Of a stretch of DNA of 64,000 bases, positions 9,486-17,637 are shown piece after piece (the first letter of the stretch is position 1; every line of letters starts with the position of its first letter). The notes below the pieces were generated by a model. It was not told the origin of the DNA and did not search any database. It saw nothing but the letters and a program-made list of their open reading frames with translations. The stretch spans positions 3,782,001 to 3,846,000 of the forward strand of contig OZ251532.1 in the NCBI GenBank assembly GCA_965243175.1, written 5' to 3'. A program made the position numbers and the translations under genes. The stretch comes from VXYL01 sp965243175 (lineage in GTDB: Bacteria > Pseudomonadota > Gammaproteobacteria > Pseudomonadales > Azotimanducaceae).

Positions 9486-11150
9486 TTACAGCACCCACAC
9501 GGACACGCTGCCCGCTTCTCCTTGGCGTTCGTCTCGGTCTGCCGCTCCGCCTCGCCCCTTGCTCACGCGCCGGTCGAAAAGCACCAGATGCCCTTGTGCG
9601 GCACCGCACTGGGCCATGTAGCCGAAGGTCTGCTCGAGGCCCCGCTCGATGGTTCCCTCCAAGCTCTTGCGATCCGAATCGCGCAGCACCTTGCACTCGA
9701 TCACGAAGCGCTCCCAAAGGTCCGAAGGCTGCCCAGATTCGCGCGGCCACAGCACCAGCAGGTCGGTAGCGCCGCGACCCAGGCCGTATTCCCGTTCGAT
9801 GCGCCCGCCGCCGTTCACGACCCGTTGCAGATACGCTTGCAGGATGAGCTGCGGCCCTGCTTCGCGGTAGTCGAAGCGCTGCATCCATTGTTCGGCGTGT
9901 TCGCCGAAGAACGTGCGGAAGGCGGCGAGCAGCTTCGCCATGTCCAAGCGGCCAGCAGCATCCACGTACCAAGACGCTTGCACTTGCAGGCGTTCCTGCG
10001 CCATGGCGGTGAGTTCACGCGGCACCACTTCGGCGTAGATGGGGTTCGCCATGCGGATGCCTTGGCCCGCCGCGATCAGTCCCAGATCGCGAACATATTC
10101 CACGTCGCGCCCGAAGCGGATGTCCGCCGCGTCGCCGCACGGCACCTCCGCATCGCTTAGGAGCGGCTCGATCACGCGCCGTACCCGTTCCTCTTCCAAC
10201 TTGTGCGCCAGCTGGTCCAGATGCGTGCGCCGCGACAGGATCAGTTCCTCCCGCGCCGCGAAGATGTCGTCCTCCTCGATGGTGCGCGAGCGGTCGCGGC
10301 CAGCCTTGTTCTCGAAGCACGCCCCGGCGCACAGCGCGTTCACCAGCCAAGGCTGGCCTTGGGTCTGCGCCCACACCGCCGCTTCGGCTTCCGGCGAGAA
10401 GCACTGCCCGGTCTCGTCGGTGTGCTGCTTCATCAGCGCTTGCGTCTCGTCCTCGGTGAAGTCGCCGAGCCGCAGCGACTTCGCGGCGACGTTGAAGGGG
10501 CTGCCACCGGTGATCACCTCGCCCGAACTTGAGCGGATTCGATAGTCTCGGGAGCCCTCAGCGGGGGTGCGCGAGGGGCTTGCCCCTCGCATGGAAATAT
10601 CCCGTACGCCGCAGAGCACGATGCTCGCCGGGAAGCCTTCGGGGCGTTGGTCGTAGCCGGCGCGCAGCTGGCGCAGCACGGAGAGCAGCGTGTCGCCGAC
10701 CAGCGAGTCGATTTCGTCCACGAGCAGAACCAGCGGCGTTGGATTCGCCATGCACCATTGCGTCAGCGTTTCCTTCAGCGCGTCCTCCGCGCCAACCTTG
10801 GCCAGCACCTCCGGCCAGATGTCGTCCAAGCGGCTGTCGCCCAGCAACCGTGCGCGCGTGGCCAAGCCGCTCAGCACGGCGCGTATGCCGCGCGCCACGT
10901 CGTCGCGCGCCACTTGTGCCGCTTCCACGTTCACGTGTACGCAGCGGTACTCGCCAACGTCGCCGCTGTTCAGCAGATCGCGCAAGGCAATCAGGGCCGA
11001 GGTCTTGCCCGTTTGCCGTGGCGCGTGCAGCACGAAGTAGCGCTCGTCCCGAACGAGGCCCAACACGTCGTCCACATCGACGCGGCCAAGCGGCTCGATG
11101 GCGTAGTGCTTGTCCGGGCGCATCGGCCCTTCGGTGTTGAAGAAGCGCAT
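9486..11150 (-). CDS. AAA ATPase with C-terminal PD-(D/E)XK-type domain, paralogue 2
   Basis: A 554-residue paralogue of the downstream gene, same strand, 85 bases apart. It has P-loop APRQTGKTS (43-51), Walker B LVLLVDEIDSL, QGQPWLVNALCAGACF, and C-terminal GRGATDLLVLWP with FVIECKVL (Asp ... Glu-x-Lys). Relative to paralogue 1 it carries a 16-residue in-frame insertion between GVRD and RDYRI, encoded by a DNA palindrome (separate entry). The two copies are diverged along their length, so the duplication is not recent. The molecular role is unknown; an ATP-driven nuclease is inferred. Confidence 0.8.
   Translation of the reverse strand: MRFFNTEGPMRPDKHYAIEPLGRVDVDDVLGLVRDERYFVLHAPRQTGKTSALIALRDLLNSGDVGEYRCVHVNVEAAQVARDDVARGIRAVLSGLATRARLLGDSRLDDIWPEVLAKVGAEDALKETLTQWCMANPTPLVLLVDEIDSLVGDTLLSVLRQLRAGYDQRPEGFPASIVLCGVRDISMRGASPSRTPAEGSRDYRIRSSSGEVITGGSPFNVAAKSLRLGDFTEDETQALMKQHTDETGQCFSPEAEAAVWAQTQGQPWLVNALCAGACFENKAGRDRSRTIEEDDIFAAREELILSRRTHLDQLAHKLEEERVRRVIEPLLSDAEVPCGDAADIRFGRDVEYVRDLGLIAAGQGIRMANPIYAEVVPRELTAMAQERLQVQASWYVDAAGRLDMAKLLAAFRTFFGEHAEQWMQRFDYREAGPQLILQAYLQRVVNGGGRIEREYGLGRGATDLLVLWPRESGQPSDLWERFVIECKVLRDSDRKSLEGTIERGLEQTFGYMAQCGAAQGHLVLFDRRVSKGRGGAADRDERQGEAGSVSVWVL
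10551..10598. repeat. Palindromic element inserted in frame inside the ATPase gene
   Basis: Forty-eight bases (16 codons) present in paralogue 2 and replaced by one codon in paralogue 1. Its core is a perfect hairpin at 10571-10590: GCGAGGGGC-tt-GCCCCTCGC. The reading frame is kept, adding residues ISMRGASPSRTPAEGS. This resembles the in-frame palindromic elements known from Rickettsia genes. Confidence 0.7.
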
Positions 11151-11461
11151 GGGGCCGGATTATGGCACTTGGCGGCGCTGCGGCGGGTGTTGGGCGCGGA
11201 TGGTTCCGCAGTCGCGGGCCGGTGTTGGCCCCTGTGGTTGCTGGGCCGGCTGGTTCGCGGGTATTGGATTTGCGGCTGCGCCCCGGGATGGGTGCCGCCG
11301 CTGGAAGAGGAGCAGGAGGTGAAGGACGGCGTCAACGCGAAGTGGATGGAGCGGGCAGCGAAGCGCGTTGGTTCGGCGTTGGCAGCGGACGCGGCCGAGG
11401 ACGGGGAAGGCGCAGGCTGAGACCGGCAGCAAGGAGATTGTCGCTGTTGTATGCTGTCAAC
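11151..11461. other. 311-bp gene-free stretch between ATPase gene and toxin-like pair
   Basis: Divergent promoter region. On the minus strand TGCCATAAT lies just before the ATPase start and could serve as an extended -10 element. On the plus strand TATGCT (11450-11455) lies seven bases before the HicA-like start, so its transcript would be nearly leaderless. No good -35 box matches either, and no coding frame here looks real. Confidence 0.4.
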
Positions 11462-11722
11462 ATGCGGCGGGCGAGGCATCCAAAGAAGGATGTGGAAGCC
11501 GCGCTTGCAGATGCCGAAGCTGTCGGTTGGCGCGTCACGCCCACTGCGTCCGGTCATCGCTGGGGCTTGATGCGCTGCGGCAAGGGTGATCGTTCGGGCT
11601 GCCAAGCGTCGATCTGGTCCACGCCCCGCAGTCCTGCTGCCCACGCCAAGCAGTTGCGGCGGCTGGTTGGAAACTGTCCGAATGGCCGCGAAGCCAGCGG
11701 CACGCAAAAGGAGGAGAGCTAA
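11462..11722 (+). CDS. HicA-like small protein, candidate toxin
   Basis: An 86-residue protein of unnamed type. After a helix (VEAALADAEAVGW) come a strand and SGHRWGLMRC, then CQASIWSTPRSPAAHAKQLRRLV. That order, with a histidine after a Ser-Gly and a late helix, resembles the dsRBD-like fold of HicA mRNA interferases, though the match is weak and judged by eye. The next gene starts one base after the stop and encodes an HTH-like protein, giving a two-gene toxin-antitoxin-like layout. The ORF has ordinary GC-rich codon use. Role inferred, not shown. Confidence 0.6.
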   Translation: MRRARHPKKDVEAALADAEAVGWRVTPTASGHRWGLMRCGKGDRSGCQASIWSTPRSPAAHAKQLRRLVGNCPNGREASGTQKEES

Positions 11723-11723
11723 G

Positions 11724-12263
11724 GTGTCGACCCACCACTTCACCCTGATCGTCGATGGCGCGGACTTGCAGGACGAATCCGTCGTGAACGGCCTCTTCGA
11801 GGCGGGATGCGACGATGCGCTGGCCGGCAGGTCGGACGGCGTGCAGTTCCTTGATTTCGACCGTGACGCCGCCAGCCTGGGCGAAGCCGTGCTTTCCGCT
11901 GTGGCCGACGCCGAACGGGTGAATGGCGTTCGAGTCGTCCGCCTTGCCGATGCGGGGCTGGCTTCCATGGCAGACATCGCTGCCCGCACTGGACGAACCC
12001 GGGAAGGCGTGCGGCTGTTGGTTTCAGGTGCCCGCGGTCCTGGCGGGTTTCCGCCTCCTGTCACGGATCCCAGGGGCAGGTACCGCCTGTGGCGCTGGAC
12101 CGATGTCGAGTGCTGGTTTGGAAGCGCACTCGGCGAGGAGATTTCGTCAATGCACCAAGGGCGTTTGGTCGCGGCTATCAACGCCTGCCTTGAACTCCGC
12201 CAGCAGCGGCCTTGGCTGGATGCGGGCAACCAAGACCGTTTGCGGGCGTTGGCGGAGTTCTAA
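11724..12263 (+). CDS. HTH-containing partner protein, candidate antitoxin or regulator
   Basis: A 179-residue protein. The N-terminal part (HHFTLIVDGADLQDESVVNGLFEAG) looks like an alpha/beta domain. The C-terminal part has a helix-turn-helix-like stretch, MADIAARTGRTREGVRLLV, then a basic winged segment ending in RLWRWTDVECWFG. The GTG start is chosen because a strong AGGAGGAG ribosome site lies 6-15 bases upstream; an ATG at 11682 would overlap the preceding gene. It forms a two-gene unit with the HicA-like ORF. DNA binding and autoregulation are inferred. Confidence 0.65.
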   Translation: MSTHHFTLIVDGADLQDESVVNGLFEAGCDDALAGRSDGVQFLDFDRDAASLGEAVLSAVADAERVNGVRVVRLADAGLASMADIAARTGRTREGVRLLVSGARGPGGFPPPVTDPRGRYRLWRWTDVECWFGSALGEEISSMHQGRLVAAINACLELRQQRPWLDAGNQDRLRALAEF

Positions 12264-12362
12264 CGGTCGGTTCGCGGTGGCGCGAACTTGCTCGGCGGCT
12301 GCTCCGCCGCGTCCTGACGCCCTCTGTGTCAAGGCCCGCTTGCTCAGACTCTGGCATGCCCC

Positions 12363-12510
12363 TCAGCGACACCCGCTGTAGCCGAGCGCGTACCCCGTGT
12401 AAGTGCGGTCCACCGAAATGTCGCCCTCGTTGTCCACCACGATGTCGGCTGTCAGCCGCACTTCGTCCTCCCGCGTGAAACCCAGCTCCGGAGTGCATCT
12501 TCCCCTCCTC
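12363..12510 (-). pseudogene. C-terminal gene fragment
   Basis: A protein-like frame with no start codon, reading EDEVRLTADIVVDNEGDIS and ending TYTGYALGYSGCR-stop at 12363. The residue pattern (alternating strands, DNEGD, aromatic end) looks like true coding sequence whose 5' part is gone, cut off near the kinase promoter. The parent family is not recognised. Confidence 0.4.
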
Positions 12511-12547
12511 CCAAAGCACGGTTCCCACTGTGCTACTTTGCCCGCCC

Positions 12548-15317
12548 ATGAGCGGCGAAGATCACAAACAAGCGCTACCGGCTGGCTTCCAGCTTGGCGC
12601 CTACCATGTGGTGCGCGTCTTGGGCGTTGGCGGGTTCGGCGTGACCTACCTGTGCGAGCACGCGGGGCTGCGCGTCCAGGTCGCCGTGAAGGAGTACCTG
12701 CCGAATGAGATCGCCGTGCGCGACGGCACGGAGGTCCACCCGAAGTCGGCAGGCGACCGCGAGGGGTTCGAGTGGGGCTTGAGCCGGTTTCTGGACGAGG
12801 CCAGGACGCTGGCCCGCTTCGAGCATCCGAACGTGGTGCGGGTGCGCGACTGCTTCAAGGCCAACAACACCGCCTACATCGTGATGGACTACGAGGACGG
12901 CGAACCGCTCGACGCCCTGCTGCGACGCCACGGTACACTGACCGAGGCGCAGTTGAAGCGGGTGCTACTGCCGGTGGCGGACGGGCTGCGGCAGGTCCAC
13001 GCGGCGGGCTTCCTGCACCGTGACATCAAGCCTTCCAACATCTCGTGCGCCGCTCGGACGAATCGCCCGTGCTGCTTGACTTCGGCTCAGCACGGCAGGC
13101 GCTTGGTCGTAGAAGCAGGAGCGTGACGGCCATCGCCTCGGCAGGGTATTCGCCGCCGGAGCAGTACGAGAGCAACGGAGCGCACGGCGCGTGGACGGAC
13201 ATCTACGCCCTCTCGGCTTTGTGCTACCGCGCCATCACGGGCGATGCGCCAATGGAGGCGACGCAGCGCCAGAGCCAGTTGCTGCGCTCGCAGACAGACC
13301 CGCTACCGAAGTTGGCGGATGTGGCTACGGGCTATTCGCCCGCGTTCGTAAAGGCCGTGGATTGGGGCTTGCGCCTAATCGAGACGGAGCGCCCGCAGAG
13401 CTTGGATGATTGGCTGCCGCGACTGGAAAGGCGTATGACACCGCGATGGCCGCATGACTCGCAAGTCGGGGCAACCACGCCAGCCTCTTCGCCTCCGACT
13501 ACCCATCGAACGGATGAGCGAGAGGCCGCCACGAGCAGCCGCAGGGCCGCATGGCTAGCGGCCGGCTTCTTCCTTGTTGTAGCCGCGCTCGTGCTGGCGG
13601 CGTTGCGGCCGGCGTCGGCTTGGTTGGCCATGCAATACCACGCGGAACAGCCGTTCACGGTGCAGGTGGACCCGGCAGATGCGCAGGTGCGCGTTCTGAA
13701 CAACGGTCTGGCGTACCGCGCGGGGATGGAGCTACCGGCGGGGTCGTACCAAGTCGAGGTGAGTGCGCAGGGTTACGCGACGAAGACGGAGACGGTGACG
13801 CACGGCACCGGGCCCACGTTCCATCGCATGGTGCTGTCGCTGCTTCGCCAGCCCTTCACCGTGGAGGCGGACCCGACGAACGCTCGAGTGCGCCTTCTGA
13901 ACGCCGGCCTGTCGTACCGGGCCGGATGGAACTGCCGGCGGGGTCGTACGAAGTCGAGGCGAGTGCATCGGGTCACGCGACGAAGACAGAGACGGTGGCG
14001 CACGGCACCGCGCCGACGCTACATCGGATGGTCTTGTCGCCGCTTGGCCAGCCTTTCACGGTGCAGGTGAACCCGGCGAACGCGCGGGTGCGCATTCTGA
14101 ACGCCGGCCTCTTGCATCGCGTCGACCGCAAGTTCTGGTTGCCGTACCGGGTCGGGATGGAACTGGCGGCAGGGTCGTACGAAGTCGAGGCCAGTGCGCC
14201 GGGTTACGCGACGAAGGCAGAGACGGTGGCGCACGGCAGCGCGCCGACGCTGCATCGGATGGTCTTGTCGCCGCTTGGCCAGCCCTTCACGGTGCGCACA
14301 GAGCCCGCCGATGCGCTAGTGCGCCTTCTGAACACCGGCCTGCCGTACCGCGCCGGGATGGAGCTGGCGGCAGGGTCGTACGAAGTCGAGGCGAGTGCGC
14401 CGGGTTACGCGACGAAGACCGAAGCGGTGGCGCACGGTGCCCTGCCAACACTGCATCGGATGACCCTGTCGCCGCTTGGCCAGCCTTTCACGGTGCTGGT
14501 AGAGCCGGTGGACGCACGGGTTCGGCTGTTGGATCGTGCGCAGCCGTATCGCCCGGGGATGCTGCTGTGGCCGGGTTCGTACCGGGTGGAAGTGAGCGCG
14601 GAAGGCTACGAGACCGCGACGGAGAACATAACGCATAGAGCGGGGCCGACCGTGCTGCGTGTCGCACTACAAGCCAAGCCGGTTTCACCGGCTGGCTACT
14701 TTACGCGAGGATCAAACAAGGACGATGTTCTGCGTCTGCAGGGCACACCTTCGGGCATCCAGCGGTACAGCGCATCGCGCAAAGAGGTCTGGAGCTACGG
14801 CTACAGCAGCGTGGAAATCGACATACGGACGAACACAGTCCTTCAATGGAGCAACATCTCGCGAAACCTCAAGGCCAAGTTGCTTCCGGGCGGCAACACG
14901 ACCAACGCCCCCTACTTCACGCGGGGATCGCACAGCGACGACGTGCTGCGTCTGCAAGGCTCACCTTCGGGCATCCAACGGTACAGCGCACCGCGCAAAG
15001 AGGTCTGGAGCTACGGCTACAGCAGCGTGGAAATCAACATACGGACGAACACAGTCCTTCAATGGAGCAACATCTCGCGAAACCTCAAGGCCAAGTTGCT
15101 TCCGGGCGGCAACATGACCAACGCCCCCTACTTCACGCGGGGATCGTACAGCGACGACGTGCTGCGTCTGCAAGGTACACCTTCGGGCATCCAGCGGTAC
15201 AGCGCATCGCGGAAAGAGGTCTGGAGCTACGGCTACAGCAGCGTAGAAATCGATATGCGAACAGGCACAGTTCTTCAGTGGAGCAACATCGCAGGCAACC
15301 TGAAAGTTCGAATGTAG
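12548..15317 (+). pseudogene. Ser/Thr protein kinase with PEGA repeats, two frameshifts
   Basis: PknB-like kinase, TM segment and repeat-rich extracytoplasmic part. The kinase domain has LGVGGFGVTYL, VAVKEYLP (ATP lysine), HRDIKPSNI (catalytic loop), LLDFGSARQ (DFG) and GYSPPEQY. A TM segment (AAWLAAGFFLVVAALVLAAL) follows at about 13550-13610. Then come five PEGA-like repeats of about 66 residues, each starting QPFTV, and three 72-residue repeats starting YFTRGS. The frame breaks twice: near 13041 (NI|LVRRSDE, one C missing) and near 13924 (RAG|MELPAG, one G missing from a G run seen in sister repeats). Both look like single-base homopolymer losses, so either sequencing error or a recently dead gene. 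Confidence 0.85.
14697..15314 (+). repeat. 216-bp tandem triplication in the kinase gene 3' end
   Basis: Three in-frame units begin at 14697, 14913 and 15129 (exact 216-bp spacing); the last is shortened by the stop. Each encodes a 72-residue module starting YFTRGS and containing GIQRYSA and KEVWSYGYSSVEI. The units are nearly identical at DNA level, so the expansion is recent. Confidence 0.9.
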
Positions 15318-15534
15318 CCGTTTCCGAAACGCGACATTACGATCTGTCGCGATAACTACGGCATTCCAAACCCGGCCCTCGTGGGCTATGTTCCTATATG
15401 AATCTCCCATACGTCCCAAGGGCGACTAATGCTGCGGAACGTGTAGATGTAGTGTTGTCGGCCTCATCATCCGTAATGGAACTCCCGCCGTAAAGGACCT
15501 CCAACTTCCCTTCCTTTGCGGCATCATCGAGCTT

Positions 15535-16562
15535 CTAGAAGTACCCTCTCAAAGCACCCTTCTGATGCATGTTGATGGCGGTTGCGACGTCCTGCGGCAC
15601 CTTCACCCACCATGCGTACAACGACGGCCCGTAGTGCCAGATCGTCAATGCACTTGCTCCAACCACAGCGACAACAAACATGGTCGCAAATGTCCCTGGT
15701 ATTATGCCCAATGCCAGCACCGCGCTGATCATCCCTATGAGCTTGCGGCGCAAACCCCAACGGCGGGCCATACTTGCAGACGGCCCTGAACACCCGCATC
15801 TTTGCCAAGTCCCACCCTCTGAGAGTAAGGGTGGCGTTGAAGAGCGCAGATTGATGCGTGATCTCGCTGCCACTCTCGCGGTGGATGATGAGACTGGCCA
15901 GTGCAGGTTGGGCCTCAACATCCGCAATGCCCAAGTCCTTCAATTTCGCCATGGCATCTCCATCAACGGAGACCAAGTGACTTGGCGTGTTCTTCCTGGA
16001 GGCCGATGTCCAATCTTTTTCTTGTCGCGAAAAGACCTTGAGATCGGAAATCGGAATTATGGCGTCGCACCAACTCGACCGCCCAAGCACGTTCACATTC
16101 CAGCAGGCAACGTACTTTCTCAAGTGAGCGGCGGGTGATTGGGGCCCATGCCGATTACCCAACTCCGGTCTGTCTTCGTCCCGGGAGCCAAAGCCGCCAA
16201 TTCTCCGACACCTCTCGTCCACAGCTCCCCGCGCAAGGAGCTCCACAACCTTGATGTGCGATGCGTCCAGTTCGTCAAAGAGTTCGATCACAGCATCATC
16301 CGGTCAGAAAGTTCCGAGCCACCGATCCCGTCTCGCGCCATGCACGGTGCGCTGCCAGTTCCGGCGACCGCCAGCCACCGGCGAGTTGAACCTCCATCGG
16401 CAACTCGCGGAGTGTGACGAGATCTCGCGCCATACCGCCGCTGCTCGTCGCCCCGTGGATGCGGGTCTCTTCGGCCATTCGCCTCACCAGCCTTGCGATC
16501 TGATTTTGCTCAACGGGACGACTGGTTCGGTTGCCGGCTTCGTGTTCGCTAACGACCACCAT
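15535..16562 (-). pseudogene. Decayed gene, frameshifted, with C-terminal membrane segment
   Basis: Protein-like sequence continues through three frames. The first frame (start 16562) ends SVARNFLTG at 16296. Removing one T there joins it to DAVIELFDELDASHIKVVELLA in a second frame. That frame remains protein-like to about 15780 (LFNATLTLRGWDLAKMRVF). A third frame then gives MARRWGLRRKLIGMISAVLA and two hydrophobic stretches (LALGIIPGTFATMFVVAVVG; ASALTIWHYGPSLYAWW), ending at 15535. The last part could instead be a separate 78-residue membrane protein starting at 15771. The family is not recognised. The GC content is lower than in neighbouring genes. Confidence 0.45.
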
Positions 16563-16608
16563 CTGGATGATAGCGAATTTTCGATCGAGGCGAGGCGACC
16601 GTAGGGGT

Positions 16609-16908
16609 TCAGACGGTGGCCGGGTCGCGGCGCCCGATGTCGGATTTCGCGATGAAATGGACTAGCGGGAAGCCGGGGGAGTCCTCCGCCTCGCGCCACA
16701 CCTTCGAGACGACTTCGGAGCGCACCTGCACGAGGCCCTGTCCATCCAACTGTTCGACCTTGCCGTCGTAGATGATGTTCACGTCCACCGTGGGGTCATC
16801 TTCGTCATAGTCGAACCCACGGCGGACATTGACTCGAACCACCTCGACGTCGCCAAAGCTGGAGCGGAAGGCCGCCTCGGCGATTTCCCCTACTTGCCGT
16901 TCGTTCAT
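16609..16908 (-). CDS. Small partner protein of HEPN module, copy A
   Basis: A 99-residue alpha/beta protein without a recognised name. It is related to the protein encoded at 26675-26974: both have a helical start, a central DV(N/L)I-type strand followed by DG, and end in a FPxVxFIAxS segment. A strong AGGAGG site overlaps the stop of the upstream HEPN gene and lies seven bases before the ATG, so the two are translated together. It lacks the GSxxxGxxxxxSDxD motif of MNT-type antitoxins. A role as antitoxin for the adjacent HEPN protein is inferred from pairing alone. Confidence 0.65.
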   Translation of the reverse strand: MNERQVGEIAEAAFRSSFGDVEVVRVNVRRGFDYDEDDPTVDVNIIYDGKVEQLDGQGLVQVRSEVVSKVWREAEDSPGFPLVHFIAKSDIGRRDPATV

Positions 16909-16919
16909 CCCGAAACCTC

Positions 16920-17384
16920 CTATGGCTGGCGCTGCCTGAACAGCATCTGGGTGGCGAACTCGCGACGATGCCGAACGTCGGCTTGCTCGAATCGGCTGAT
17001 CGCGGTCTCGGCGGAAGCGATGTCGCCAAGAACGTCCGATTTGCGGTAGACGCCTTCGTCGAGCGCGTAGTCCGCGCGCTGCCGCGCCCTTTGCAGCATG
17101 GCGAAGGTGTCGGCGAACCCGCGCACCTCCGGCGGAAATTCTTCCAGTGCCCGCTTGTTTTCACACGCGTTTCTGGCTCTCCCGTGCTCTAGGGCGCGAT
17201 ACACCCGATGCCACGCCGGGCTGCGGTCTCTGCCCACCAGCGCGTTCGCCGCTGCGTACGCCAAACAATGGAACATGGCGTAGTACGCGGTGCTGACGGC
17301 ACGACGGAGGCTCGCCTGCGTGGGGCATCGGGGGTTCATTTCCGCCATGCTGCGGGCGGCTTCTATCAAGTCACGCGACTTCAC
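16920..17384 (-). CDS. HEPN-domain protein, copy A (candidate RNase toxin)
   Basis: A 154-residue helical protein with a HEPN-like core: AVSTAYYAMFHCLAYAAANAL early, then WHRVYRALEHGRARNACEN. The latter contains Arg-x6-His (RVYRALEH), which fits the RX4-6H active-site motif of HEPN ribonucleases. Start set at GTG 17384 because the paralogue at 26981 begins at the equivalent point; no ATG is nearer the conserved start. It ends 11 bases before its small partner gene. The IS1202-type element is inserted about 130 bases upstream and may have separated it from its own promoter. Confidence 0.7.
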   Translation of the reverse strand: MKSRDLIEAARSMAEMNPRCPTQASLRRAVSTAYYAMFHCLAYAAANALVGRDRSPAWHRVYRALEHGRARNACENKRALEEFPPEVRGFADTFAMLQRARQRADYALDEGVYRKSDVLGDIASAETAISRFEQADVRHRREFATQMLFRQRQP

Positions 17385-17512
17385 GGCGCAAGTCCTCGAT
17401 GCGGGGGCGGCGGCCAGTGTGAACGGCGGGGAGTTTACTCTGTCGTCGGCGGCCTGCACAGCAGGCAACGTCATTTTGCGGACTACGGCCACTCCCGCAC
17501 GCCGCCGAGTGC

Positions 17513-17532
17513 CACCGCCGCTGACCGAGATG
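17513..17532. repeat. 20-bp target-site duplication, left copy
   Basis: caccgccgctgaccgagatg, repeated exactly at 20346-20365. Both copies directly abut the terminal inverted repeats of the IS1202-type element. Long target duplications are known for the IS1202 group. Confidence 0.85.
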
Positions 17533-17637
17533 TTAGCGCAAGACCGTAATGTCCCCTTGTGCAAGTTAGAGATGTCCCCTTTGGACTTAGGGTGTTGCCT
17601 TTTCGCGGAAGCGAGGAGGTGGAAGTTGAAGGGGACG

